Assembly: GCF_040545475.1 (NCBI RefSeq)
Contig: NZ_JBEPMA010000002.1
Span: 124,001 to 188,000, forward strand
DNA length: 64,000 nucleotides
Direction of reading: 5' to 3'
Source of the DNA: Peptoniphilus_A olsenii
Lineage (GTDB): Bacteria > Bacillota > Clostridia > Tissierellales > Peptoniphilaceae
Of the stretch, positions 36,795-45,394 are shown piece by piece. Positions within the stretch are counted from its first letter, which is position 1. Each line of letters begins with the position of its first letter. The position numbers and the translations under genes are program-made. The notes under the pieces were generated by a model. The model did no database searches. It was not told the origin of the DNA and saw only the letters and a list, made by a program, of their open reading frames with translations.

Positions 36795-37626
36795 GCTCTC
36801 CCCCTGCTTCTACTTTATAGCATAAATTGTATTGCTCCTTAAAAATATCAAAAGCAAGTTTTAAGTCTTTATCATTTTGAAAAATACCAAAAACAGTTGA
36901 ACCACTGCCACTCATTAGTGAGGCAGCATCGAAACTTCTCATTTTATCTTTGATATTTTTTATTAGAGAATAATCTTTAAAAACAACTTCTTCCATACTG
37001 TTACCCATATATCTATTTAATCTTTCAATATCAATATCTTTAAGTCCTTTATAAACCTCTGTAAAATTTATTCTATCATCTTTAATTTTAATATTGTTAT
37101 ATACATAAGGTGTAGATATTTGAATACCAGGATTGACCAATAAAACATTTTGAAGTTTTATATCATCAAGCATCTCAAGCTGGTCACCTACACCACTAGC
37201 AATGCAAACCCCACCTGTCATCATATAAGTAAAATCTGCACCCAAAGATTTTGCAAGGTTTGTAAGAATTTTTTTATCTAGTTTTAAATCATATAAGTCA
37301 TTTAACCCGTAAAATACAGCAGCACCATTGGAAGTGCCACCTGCAAGACCTGCAGCAATGGGGATTTTTTTATCTATGACAACTTCGAAGGGTAAGTCTT
37401 TATTGACATATTCCTTTAATTTTAAATAAGCTTTAAAAATCAAGTTTTCTTCTAATGGAAAATCAAATTGTGGTTTAATATCAACTTTATCTGCCAAAGA
37501 AAATCTCATATCATCCCCTAAACTTGTCATCATCATCAAAGTTTTTATATTATGATAACCATCATCTCTCTTAGAAATTACATCTAGGGACAAATTAATT
37601 TTAGCTGGAGCTTTTATATATATCAT
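36781..37626 (-). CDS. ispE: 4-diphosphocytidyl-2-C-methyl-D-erythritol kinase
   Basis: 281 residues. GHMP kinase fold with IKAPAKINLSLDVISKRDDGYH, the ATP loop KIPIAAGLAGGTSNGAA, and AASLMSGSGSTVFGIF. It phosphorylates CDP-ME in the non-mevalonate isoprenoid route. The ATG at 37626 follows AGAGGTG; the longer frame adds 53 residues without family support. Confidence 0.93.
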   Translation of the reverse strand: MIYIKAPAKINLSLDVISKRDDGYHNIKTLMMMTSLGDDMRFSLADKVDIKPQFDFPLEENLIFKAYLKLKEYVNKDLPFEVVIDKKIPIAAGLAGGTSNGAAVFYGLNDLYDLKLDKKILTNLAKSLGADFTYMMTGGVCIASGVGDQLEMLDDIKLQNVLLVNPGIQISTPYVYNNIKIKDDRINFTEVYKGLKDIDIERLNRYMGNSMEEVVFKDYSLIKNIKDKMRSFDAASLMSGSGSTVFGIFQNDKDLKLAFDIFKEQYNLCYKVEAGGEHGSF

Positions 37627-37756
37627 CTCACACCTCTTGCAAATATTATAATTCATCTCAGATAATTTTTCATCTATGCAAATTTTAATAAAAAATTTTT
37701 CCATATTTTTGAATTTTGTTATATAATTATAGAAAGTTTTTTTAGAGGGTGATAAT

Positions 37757-39055
37757 TTGAATAATAAAGAAGGCTTCAGTTCCATCTGGGGCTTTATACT
37801 TGTAGCAATAGGACTAGCACTGGGTATTGGTTCCCTGTGGAGATTTCCTTATGTCGCATATGAAAACGGTGGAGCAATTTTTATTTTAATGTATATAGCA
37901 ATTATACTAATTATTGGAATCCCACTTATGACAAGTGAAGTCACAATTGGTTTTTGCACTCAAAAAACCGCTATTGATGCTTACAAAAGTCTTGCACCGA
38001 AATCAAAATTTTATTTAGCTGGATATATACATCTGATTGCAGCATTTCTTATTTTAGGATATACTGCGCCAATATATTCCTGGATATTTAAATATTTAGT
38101 GTCTAGTTTTACTGGTGAATTTATGGGTTTAAATCCCGAGGGAATTGTAAACTATTTTAACAATTACAATGCTAATAAGACACAAGTTTTTTTATTTTTT
38201 GCAGTTAATTTAGTCTTAAATATTAGTGTTTTAATTTTTGGGGTGCAAAAAGGAGTGGAACGTATATCTAAAATCTTGCTACCGGCTTTATTTGCAATTA
38301 TGATAATAATTATAATTTCATTACTTAGACTTGACGGAGCAATGGAAGGTGTAAAATTTTTATTTTTACCTGATATTAAAAAGTTTACACTAAATTCACT
38401 CATTACCTGTTTAGGTCAGGCATTTTTTGCATTAGGTCTAGGTATGCTAGGCTCTATGGTGTTTGGCTCATATATAAAAGTTCCAAAAGAAAATATCTTC
38501 AAATCATCTTCAATGATATGTGTATCACTTATCTTTGCAGGTGTTTTTGCAGGTTTAATGATACTACCTTTTGTGTTTGCAACTAACTTAGAAGTGGCTC
38601 AGGGTGTAAATCTTAGTTTTATTACACTTCCCAACGCTTTCAATTTAGTAGTTGGTGGAAGATTTTTATCGATTTTATTTTACTTAGGATTTTATATTGC
38701 TGCATTCACATCTTCAGTTGGAGTTTTCGAAGCGATAATTGGTCTTGTAACTGAAAAATATAATTTAAAAAGAATACCAGCAATTTTAATATGTGCAATC
38801 CCTGTTTTAATTATTGCTTATTTTTCAATATATAATGATAGGATATTTACTTTATTAGATACTATAGAATCTAATTACATCCTAGTAATTTCTTGCTTTG
38901 CAATTGCAATATTTGCTGGATATATTTGGAAAATTGAAAATGTAATAAAAGCAAGTAATATAGAAAGTGAATTTGTTAAAAATTGGATGAGAATAAGTGT
39001 GAAATATATAACCCCAATTGCAATAGCTATAATATTTATCTCACAATTTATGTAA
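37757..39055 (+). CDS. Neurotransmitter:sodium symporter family transporter
   Basis: 432 residues with 11-12 hydrophobic segments. The TM1 signature GLALGIGSLWRFPYVAYENGGAIF-type region (cut here) provides Na+ and substrate contacts, as in LeuT-like bacterial NSS. It probably imports an amino acid with Na+. The start is TTG at 37757 after GAGGGTGA. A TATAAT box lies at 37722, without a clear -35. Confidence 0.88.
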   Translation: MNNKEGFSSIWGFILVAIGLALGIGSLWRFPYVAYENGGAIFILMYIAIILIIGIPLMTSEVTIGFCTQKTAIDAYKSLAPKSKFYLAGYIHLIAAFLILGYTAPIYSWIFKYLVSSFTGEFMGLNPEGIVNYFNNYNANKTQVFLFFAVNLVLNISVLIFGVQKGVERISKILLPALFAIMIIIIISLLRLDGAMEGVKFLFLPDIKKFTLNSLITCLGQAFFALGLGMLGSMVFGSYIKVPKENIFKSSSMICVSLIFAGVFAGLMILPFVFATNLEVAQGVNLSFITLPNAFNLVVGGRFLSILFYLGFYIAAFTSSVGVFEAIIGLVTEKYNLKRIPAILICAIPVLIIAYFSIYNDRIFTLLDTIESNYILVISCFAIAIFAGYIWKIENVIKASNIESEFVKNWMRISVKYITPIAIAIIFISQFM

Positions 39056-39059
39056 ATTA

Positions 39060-39091
39060 AAAACAGGTCTTTATAAAGACCTGCTTTTTTA
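39060..39091 (+). terminator. Terminator of NSS transporter gene
   Basis: AACAGGTCTTTATAAAGACCTG forms a tight stem followed by a T run. Confidence 0.85.
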
Positions 39092-39096
39092 TGTTT

Positions 39097-39303
39097 TTAA
39101 AAATTTAATTTATAAAATGCTGATAAATAAATATAGTTAAATACCAATAAAATTAGTAGTAAGAAAAAGCCAAGAACGGCTCTACCTTTTTTGCTTTGCC
39201 TATAAGAAATATAAATTATTATAAACTGCATAAATAGATACCAAATAGTTGTCAAATCAGTTAAATATGTAATGCTTTTTAGAATTTCAATAAATGTATT
39301 CAT
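39097..39303 (-). CDS. Small two-TM membrane protein
   Basis: 68 residues with two hydrophobic segments (about 18-35 and 42-62) joined by the basic loop YRQSKKGRAV. This outline resembles the CPA-like or phospholipase D-nuclease-N (PLDc_N) small membrane proteins, but I cannot assign it firmly. It lies in tandem with veg on the minus strand with a hairpin between them. Confidence 0.45.
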   Translation of the reverse strand: MNTFIEILKSITYLTDLTTIWYLFMQFIIIYISYRQSKKGRAVLGFFLLLILLVFNYIYLSAFYKLNF

Positions 39304-39389
39304 GATAAATCCTCATTCTTTAATATTATATTCTAATCATATCATAGAAAATATACAAAATGTTGTATCGATAGAATATTACTAATAAA

Positions 39390-39444
39390 AAAAGTGCAGT
39401 CAAATAACTGCACAAAGAAAAAAAGGCATTTAAGCCTTCTTTTA
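39390..39444 (-). terminator. Hairpins after veg
   Basis: Two stems: GTGCAGT/ACTGCAC at 39392-39412, and AAGGCATTTAAGCCTT at about 39422-39438 next to the veg stop. T runs are on the minus strand. Confidence 0.65.
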
Positions 39445-39717
39445 AGAAATCATTTTTGCGTCCTTTACATCCTTAAAACTCACATCTTCTTCGAGAACTG
39501 TGACCCTTACAGTTGAAGTCAATACATCGGAATAAGTATAAGATGCAGTCACTATTTCGTCGCCATTATATACATCTACCACAAATAAACTTGGGTATGT
39601 TGCTCTTAAAACTCCACGTCTAGTGACTATCTTTTTCCTACCTTTATTAGCTTTAACAATTACTCTCTTGCCAATATGGTCTTCCAATTCTCTTCTTATT
39701 ATTTTCATTTGATTCAT
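39442..39717 (-). CDS. Veg family protein
   Basis: 91 residues: an SH3-like small protein with HIGKRVIVKANKGRKKIVTR, RGVLRATYPSLFVVDV and SYTYSDVLTSTVRV, the Veg/DUF1021 pattern. In Bacillus subtilis Veg affects biofilm genes. Its gene there is next to ispE; here they lie 1.8 kb apart with the NSS gene between. Confidence 0.9.
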   Translation of the reverse strand: MNQMKIIRRELEDHIGKRVIVKANKGRKKIVTRRGVLRATYPSLFVVDVYNGDEIVTASYTYSDVLTSTVRVTVLEEDVSFKDVKDAKMIS

Positions 39718-40023
39718 GATGAAATTTCCTTCCTTCTAAGAACATAGTAAAATATAAATACATTATAATACTTTTATACACAAATGTCAAATAAAATCTA
39801 ATATTGTACTCTATATCATAAAGTTTGTCAATTATATTTTACAATGTTCTTTGTAAAATTTTTAAAAATTTTTAATTTAGCTTTTTTAGCTCTTATTTGA
39901 TAAAATATAATCGAAATAAGTTTTAAAATTGCGAAAAATGCTCATTTTATTCAAAAAGTCTAGATTTTTTCTTCTAACTATTGTATAATATGGTATTGTT
40001 AATTCATTGGATTGGAGGTTATA

Positions 40024-41085
40024 ATGCAAAAAGGAAAAAAAGTAATTCTCGGCATGAGCGGTGGCGTCGATTCATCTGTAGCTGCTATTTTACTTAAAGA
40101 AAAAGGATATGATGTTACGGCTGTATTTATGCGTAACTGGGCTGAAGATGACGGCATGTGTACTGCTCGAGAAGACTATATTGATGTGGCGTCTGTATGT
40201 TCACAATTAGATATTAAATATTTTACTGTCAATTTTGAAAAAGAATATAGAGACGAGGTTTTTTCCTACTTTTTAAACGAGTATAAAAAAGGCAGAACTC
40301 CAAATCCCGATGTCATGTGCAATACAGAAATTAAATTCAAAGCTTTTTTAAATTATGCTATGGACTTTGATGCAGATTATATTGCGATGGGACATTATGC
40401 TAGAACAAAAGAAATAGACGGCAAAACTTACTTGATGAGAGGTTTAGATGAAAATAAAGACCAGTCTTATTTTCTATCGAGAGTTAAATCAGAAGCTCTT
40501 GCAAAGACGCTATTCCCTGTTGGGAATTTGCAAAAAAGTGAAGTGCGAGAAATAGCTAAAAAATATGGGCTATCTACTGCACAAAAGAAAGACTCTACTG
40601 GAATTTGTTTCATAGGCGAAAGAGATTTTAATGCTTTTCTTGATCAATTTCTATTCACTAAACCAGGCGAGATTGTCGATGTAAATGGAAATGTTCTAGG
40701 TGAACACTCAGGCCTTATGCACTACACAATTGGCCAAAGACGTGGTATGGGAATTGGTGGTGTAGGTAATGGCGAGCCTTTCTTTGTTGCTGATAAAGAT
40801 TTGGACAATAATCGCCTTATAGTAGCTCAAGGTGTTAAAAATCCACTTCTATATAAGGAAGAATTTGAAGTAGAAGATATTTTCTGGATTACAGAAAAAC
40901 CTTCACTTCCACTTAATACTTCTGTTAAAATAAGATACAGAGCAAAGGATGAAGAGGCTGTTCTTGTTTATGAAGAGGGCCGATATATAGTTAAGTTAAA
41001 AAATCCCCTAAAAGGGGTTACCCCCGGACAAGTTTGTGTTTTTTATGATGGAGAAATATGTCTCGGTTCAGGTATAATTAAATAA
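40024..41085 (+). CDS. mnmA: tRNA-uridine 2-sulfurtransferase MnmA
   Basis: 353 residues. PP-loop GMSGGVDSSVAAILL, catalytic Cys in NPDVMCNTEIKF and STGICFIGERDF, and FFVADKDL in the C-terminal barrel. It thiolates U34 of Lys, Glu and Gln tRNAs. The ATG at 40024 follows GGAGGT; the longer frame starts in the untranslated leader. TATAAT at 39984 is a likely -10. It is co-transcribed with rplY (gap 15 bp). Confidence 0.95.
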   Translation: MQKGKKVILGMSGGVDSSVAAILLKEKGYDVTAVFMRNWAEDDGMCTAREDYIDVASVCSQLDIKYFTVNFEKEYRDEVFSYFLNEYKKGRTPNPDVMCNTEIKFKAFLNYAMDFDADYIAMGHYARTKEIDGKTYLMRGLDENKDQSYFLSRVKSEALAKTLFPVGNLQKSEVREIAKKYGLSTAQKKDSTGICFIGERDFNAFLDQFLFTKPGEIVDVNGNVLGEHSGLMHYTIGQRRGMGIGGVGNGEPFFVADKDLDNNRLIVAQGVKNPLLYKEEFEVEDIFWITEKPSLPLNTSVKIRYRAKDEEAVLVYEEGRYIVKLKNPLKGVTPGQVCVFYDGEICLGSGIIK

Positions 41086-41100
41086 ATTTTGGAGGTTTAT

Positions 41101-41748
41101 ATGAAATTAGTTCTACAAAAAAGAGATTCAAAAGGTAAAAATAAAGTTGACAAATTGAGAGCAGAAGGCAATATCCCAGGAGTTATATACTCTAAAGGTA
41201 ATGATGCTGTTCTTATCAAAGGTCTTGAAAAAGATCTTCTAAAAGCTTTCTCTGAAGAAGGTTTCTCAAATATTTTTGAAATTGAAGTTGATGGCAAGGC
41301 TACATCTGTACTTTTCAAAGAAGTTCAAATGCACCCAATCAAAAATGCTATGGTTCACTTCGATTTATTTGAAATTGACATGAACGAAGAAATCACAGTT
41401 GCAGTACCAGTTGTACTTGAAGGAAGAGACGAAGTTCGTGTTCAACCATCTTCACTTATTCAAGTTATCAACGAAATTGAAGTTACTTGTCTTCCAAAAT
41501 ATCTACCATCTGAAGCAGTTGTCAATGTAATTGATATGCAAATTGGTGATGTTATGGAAGTTAAAGACTTAGATATTTTTGGCGATGAAAATATCAATAT
41601 CGAACTTGCAGATGATGAAGTTGTAGCTTCACTTGTTGCTCCAACTGAAGAAGAAGAAATTGAAGAAGAAACAGAAGAAACTGCTGATGCAGCTGATGTT
41701 CCTACAGTTTCTGAAACTGAAGAAGAAGAAACTGAAGAAGAAGAATAA
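41101..41748 (+). CDS. rplY: 50S ribosomal protein L25/Ctc
   Basis: 215 residues of the two-domain Ctc type. The N-terminal 5S-rRNA-binding domain has GNIPGVIYSKGNDAVLIKG and HPIKNAMVHFDLFEI; the TL5 C-terminal domain has LPSEAVVNVIDMQIGDVMEV. A very acidic tail of about 35 residues (EEEEIEEETEE...) ends it. The ATG at 41101 follows GGAGGT. Confidence 0.92.
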   Translation: MKLVLQKRDSKGKNKVDKLRAEGNIPGVIYSKGNDAVLIKGLEKDLLKAFSEEGFSNIFEIEVDGKATSVLFKEVQMHPIKNAMVHFDLFEIDMNEEITVAVPVVLEGRDEVRVQPSSLIQVINEIEVTCLPKYLPSEAVVNVIDMQIGDVMEVKDLDIFGDENINIELADDEVVASLVAPTEEEEIEEETEETADAADVPTVSETEEEETEEEE

Positions 41749-41783
41749 TTTTATAAAAATTAATTTTTTTAGTTTTAATTTTC

Positions 41784-41819
41784 AAAAAAGACGAGGACAT
41801 GAAAATCCTCGTCTTTTTT
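41784..41819 (+). terminator. Terminator of mnmA-rplY
   Basis: AAAAAAGACGAGGA and TCCTCGTCTTTTTT form a strong stem-loop with T run. Confidence 0.9.
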
Positions 41820-41931
41820 AATGCTTAAATATATTCGTATTAATCGTGATATTAAATTATATATAATATATTCTGTTTTAATATAATTTAATGTAACTAT
41901 GCATCCATTAAAATAAATTTAATAATTAGAT

Positions 41932-42702
41932 TTAACTAACTGAAATTCTACTTTTATGCTCATAGTATGTTCCAAGTATAAATATAATTGAAATTATGGA
42001 ATATATTATAACCATTGGCATATTTAATATAGTCGCATTTAAAACCTCAATATCAAAGTAATTTGTAGAAATTCTATCTATAATCGGCAAAGCTATAGAA
42101 TTTGTTATTGCAGTGATTATTATATAAGCCAGCACCGCACCACCAAAATCTAGTCTATTAAATCTCTTTTCACCGCTAATAGAAATAGCAAACATAACTT
42201 TTCCTATAGAATATGTGAAAAACAATACGAGAAGTATAATAGCCCCCATGATTTGAGAAGGTGTATAATTAGATAAATATTTAACTATCTCTTTAAATAA
42301 TAAATTAATTTCTGCTCCAACATTACCTTTTCCCAAGTATAAATTAATCATTACAAAAAATACAATATTTGCAAATAAAATCAATGAATGAATAATCCAC
42401 AGTATTAAATAGTTAAAAAACCTAGCCGCAGTAACTCCACCAGCACTAACAGGCAAACTATTATAAAAAAGAGCTTCTTTGCCATAAAATCTATTATAGT
42501 CACTTACAATTACAGTTATTGCTGCAGCAGCATAAACTATTATTATACCTATCATGATAAAACCTGCAGCTATCTCTGCTTTTGAATAACTTAAAATAGT
42601 TTCTGTAAATATATTAGCCAATACAAGTAATATAGGCATAGCCACCAAGAACCAATTTTGTTTGAAGTGACTTTTTAATTGGTAAGATAATAATTTTCCC
42701 AT
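41932..42702 (-). CDS. ABC-2 type transporter permease
   Basis: 256 residues with six hydrophobic segments and the short N-terminal cytosolic start MGKLLSYQLKSHFKQNWF typical of ABC-2 permeases. GKEALFYNSLPVSAGGVTAARF is the usual first cytosolic loop. Together with the ATPase gene it overlaps by one base, it made an export system that is now probably inactive because the ATPase is broken. Confidence 0.75.
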   Translation of the reverse strand: MGKLLSYQLKSHFKQNWFLVAMPILLVLANIFTETILSYSKAEIAAGFIMIGIIIVYAAAAITVIVSDYNRFYGKEALFYNSLPVSAGGVTAARFFNYLILWIIHSLILFANIVFFVMINLYLGKGNVGAEINLLFKEIVKYLSNYTPSQIMGAIILLVLFFTYSIGKVMFAISISGEKRFNRLDFGGAVLAYIIITAITNSIALPIIDRISTNYFDIEVLNATILNMPMVIIYSIISIIFILGTYYEHKSRISVS

Positions 42703-43271
42703 TAAAATACCTCCGTAAAATAATCTTCTAAGCTCATTTTCTTTTCATCTCTTATATAATCTACTGTCTCATTTAAAAATATCTTTCCATCTGATAAAAA
42801 TAAAACTCTATCAAGCAATGGTTCAATTGCATTAATCAAATGTGTAGAAACAATTAATAAAGAATCTTCTTCAAAATTTTTTAATATTGCATCTATAATT
42901 ATTTTTCTAGATGCTGGATCAACACCAGATATTGGTTCGTCAAGCAGATATAACTCTGCATCTCTAGAAAGAGAAAGAGCAATTTGAACTTTTTCTTTCA
43001 TACCCCTACTCATTTCTTTAATTTTAGAATCAAAAGGTAATTTAAAATCAGCTAATAATGATTTAAATTTTGTTTCATTAAAATCTTCAAAAAAATTAGC
43101 ATAAGTTTCCATAGTTTCTTTTACAGAAAGTCTTTCATCTAAACTAAATCTATCAGGTTGATATGAAACAAAAGATTTAGTATTAGCACTTGGCTTTTCG
43201 CCATTTACTAAAACCTCACCACTATAAGTCATCTCTAAACCGGCTAAAATTCTCAATAGAGTAGATTTACC
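42702..43271 (-). pseudogene. ABC transporter ATP-binding gene, 5' end cut off at Walker A
   Basis: What remains is the NBD from GKSTLLRILAGLEM onward, with signature-like SRGMKEKVQIALSLS, Walker B AELYLLDEPISGVDP and switch-His VSTHLINA. The reading reaches GKST at 43271 and then runs into unrelated DNA. The first 30-40 residues, including the A-loop and the Gly-rich start of Walker A, are missing. The expected missing 5' part would sit beyond the other end of the inserted element, outside the window. A TTG at 43256 could start a fragment, but without a full P-loop it could not bind ATP normally. Confidence 0.8.
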
Positions 43272-43282
43272 CTACAATGTCA
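43264..43282. other. Left integration junction (att site)
   Basis: Homology to the ABC gene ends at GTAGATTTACC (43261-43271), after which CTACAATGTCAAG begins with no ABC-like reading. I take this as the crossover point of a serine recombinase, whose core would be a dinucleotide in or next to CC. The exact core needs the other end or an empty site. Confidence 0.6.
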
Positions 43283-43295
43283 AGTAATTGATATT

Positions 43296-43326
43296 AAAAA
43301 AGCACTTAAATTTCTTTAAGTGCTTT
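43296..43326 (-). terminator. Terminator of the TA operon
   Basis: AAAGCACTTAAA and TTTAAGTGCTTT form a perfect 12-bp stem with T run on the minus strand, between the antitoxin and the integration junction. Confidence 0.85.
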
Positions 43327-43352
43327 GATGCATCATATTGTATACAGTGTAT

Positions 43353-43700
43353 TTAACTCTGTGCTATTTTTTTTATTTGTGATTCCGGCAATACAGAATT
43401 TCTTAAAAAAGCGGGTTGATATTTTAGAATCTCATTTGCTTTTTCTAGTACATCATTGTCCACATTAACATAGTCATAATGATTTAAATTAATTGTTCCA
43501 TCTTCATTTAAAGTAGTTTCAATAAAACGATACTCATTCATTCCTGAACATAATATAGTATCTATCAAAAGTTTTCTTGTTTCGTTCGGAGACATTCTAA
43601 TGGATTTTAAACATCTTGATATTTGAGTTTGGTAATCCAACAATGTTATTATAGCATCAAATCCATCCTTTTTTAAACTATTTATCAAATATGGTTTCAT
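43353..43700 (-). CDS. RnlB-like antitoxin
   Basis: 115 residues. LLIDTILCSGMNEYRFIET and a C-terminal LKYQPAFLRNSVLPESQIKK line up in order and spacing with what I recall of E. coli RnlB (LLCANG..NRF and HPEYLEASVL). It directly follows the RnlA-like toxin gene with a 46-bp gap and a strong GGAGGAG site, as rnlB follows rnlA. RnlB-type antitoxins bind and block the HEPN toxin. The start is ATG. Confidence 0.7.
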   Translation of the reverse strand: MKPYLINSLKKDGFDAIITLLDYQTQISRCLKSIRMSPNETRKLLIDTILCSGMNEYRFIETTLNEDGTINLNHYDYVNVDNDVLEKANEILKYQPAFLRNSVLPESQIKKIAQS

Positions 43701-43746
43701 TACAATATCTCCTCCTTCCTCTCAAATCATTTATACAAAAAAGCAA

Positions 43747-45231
43747 CTAAAATATTATATAATATTTATTTATAAATTGCAAGCCTTCCAAAATTAATTC
43801 ATGAGCTGTTTTTATATCTGTTATAACTTGAGTATCCATTGAATTCTCTGACCAATGAGAATATGGATGTCTCATCTTTTTATACCTATTATACAAATCA
43901 TTTAAATAATCTATCTGATTATTATTAAGATTCCCTTTTGAAGAATTATATTCGTACCTATTTGTTAATTCATTAAGTTTGAAATATCCAAAATTATTCT
44001 TTCCTTTTAGTGTGGTTGTATCCTGTCCTAACCTATCACTTAAAATTCTATGCAAATAAAATTCCATTGCTCTAAAAAGGGGTGTAACCAGACAAGTATA
44101 ATCCGGCATATAGCCTGTTATTAGTGTATTAAATACTGCGGATAATAAAGTATTTCTAAGTTTTGTATCTTTATCATCAATTGGAAAATTAGGCAATAAC
44201 GTAGAAAAAGCATTTTCAACCTCCGGCTTCTCTACTGTTAAAGCATGATACGTATTTAGGACTTCTATAACAGCACTATCTGTTGGTAAGTTTTCAATCG
44301 CCAATGAAATAATTTTCTGAAACAGCAAACTCTGTTTCCCTTGAACGTAAGATTTATTACCTTTGTAGCAGTTAATAATCACTCGTTGACCGTCAAACAC
44401 AAGTAACAATTTATCTAAGTAATCTTTTGGACTAGATTCTTCTACCTTAATTTTATCTTTAATATCTTCTTCATTGATTTCATTATTGAGTGATTCTACC
44501 ATATTAAGCCAATCTTGCTTTTGAAAACCTATAAAATAGATAGATCCATCATTATATGTTTTATACCCTTGCGACAAGAGAGCTTTTTTTGCTAATTCAT
44601 CCGCTTTTTCATTATACACAATTCCGCTATGAGCTTTTACATGCTCAAATTCTATATTTATCAACTTTGACTTCTCATCAAAGAATTTACTATATTCCTG
44701 TGAAATCTTGACTTTAGATTTCCATTCTTTTGTTGCCCACTTTTCAATGCCTTCATAATCATAAAAAATTTTTATTCTTTGTATATTGCTTTCAATAGCC
44801 CATAAAATAGCTTGTTTAACACCTTCAATTTCACCTGCAATATTTCTTGAATCCATATAAGTTTTATCTATAAAAGCCTTATATAGACTGTCTTCTGATT
44901 CATTGGTTAAAAGAAGGACACCAAAACTGTATTTTTCTTTTCCATCTGCATCTAAAGAATGGCCGCCATCTACAAAAGCAATTACTTCTCTATCTCCTAA
45001 GTTCTTTATTTCCTGTTCTATTTTTTTATTTATTGCAGACGTTTCATCAGATACACTTTTAATTTCTTTTATATCTTCACAAGATATATATCTTATTGCA
45101 TCTTCCTCAGTAGAAAAAGATTTATACACAGCTCCCGGAAATCCTTTAACCTGTTCCTCCGTTTCACTCCAAGTGCCATATATCCCTGGTGTCTTACCTA
45201 CCTTTACTGCATAAAATTTTTTCTTCACCAT
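43747..45231 (-). CDS. Viroplasmin-RNase HI-RnlA fusion toxin
   Basis: 494 residues in three parts. Residues 1-50 are a viroplasmin domain (KKFYAVKVGKTPGIYGTW). Residues about 82-218 are RNase HI with all acidic residues in place: D88 (AFVDGG), E134 (AGEIEG), D158 (FYDYEG), H201 (KAHSG) and D211 (ADELAKKA). The rest resembles the RnlA C-terminal HEPN region, with the R-x4-H motif RHPYSH at R454-H459. RnlA is an mRNA endonuclease toxin, and in E. coli RNase HI stimulates it. Here both sit in one chain. The ATG at 45231 follows GGTGGTGA. Partner gene: the RnlB-like ORF. Confidence 0.72.
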   Translation of the reverse strand: MVKKKFYAVKVGKTPGIYGTWSETEEQVKGFPGAVYKSFSTEEDAIRYISCEDIKEIKSVSDETSAINKKIEQEIKNLGDREVIAFVDGGHSLDADGKEKYSFGVLLLTNESEDSLYKAFIDKTYMDSRNIAGEIEGVKQAILWAIESNIQRIKIFYDYEGIEKWATKEWKSKVKISQEYSKFFDEKSKLINIEFEHVKAHSGIVYNEKADELAKKALLSQGYKTYNDGSIYFIGFQKQDWLNMVESLNNEINEEDIKDKIKVEESSPKDYLDKLLLVFDGQRVIINCYKGNKSYVQGKQSLLFQKIISLAIENLPTDSAVIEVLNTYHALTVEKPEVENAFSTLLPNFPIDDKDTKLRNTLLSAVFNTLITGYMPDYTCLVTPLFRAMEFYLHRILSDRLGQDTTTLKGKNNFGYFKLNELTNRYEYNSSKGNLNNNQIDYLNDLYNRYKKMRHPYSHWSENSMDTQVITDIKTAHELILEGLQFINKYYIIF

Positions 45232-45287
45232 AAATTTTCACCACCGCTATTCTAAATTTTAATAAATTTCTCCTCGCTCATATTTGT

Positions 45288-45293
45288 ATTATA
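45288..45293 (-). promoter_or_regulatory. Likely -10 for the TA operon
   Basis: TATAAT on the minus strand, preceded by TGTGG and lacking a good -35; the transcript would start about 50 bp before the toxin ATG. Confidence 0.5.
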
Positions 45294-45394
45294 CCACATT
45301 TAGCAAATAAATAGTATCTCCACTATTGACATAGTAGTCATTTTATGATATAGAAATTTTCGTTTATATTTTGTTACAACTTCAACTATACAAA

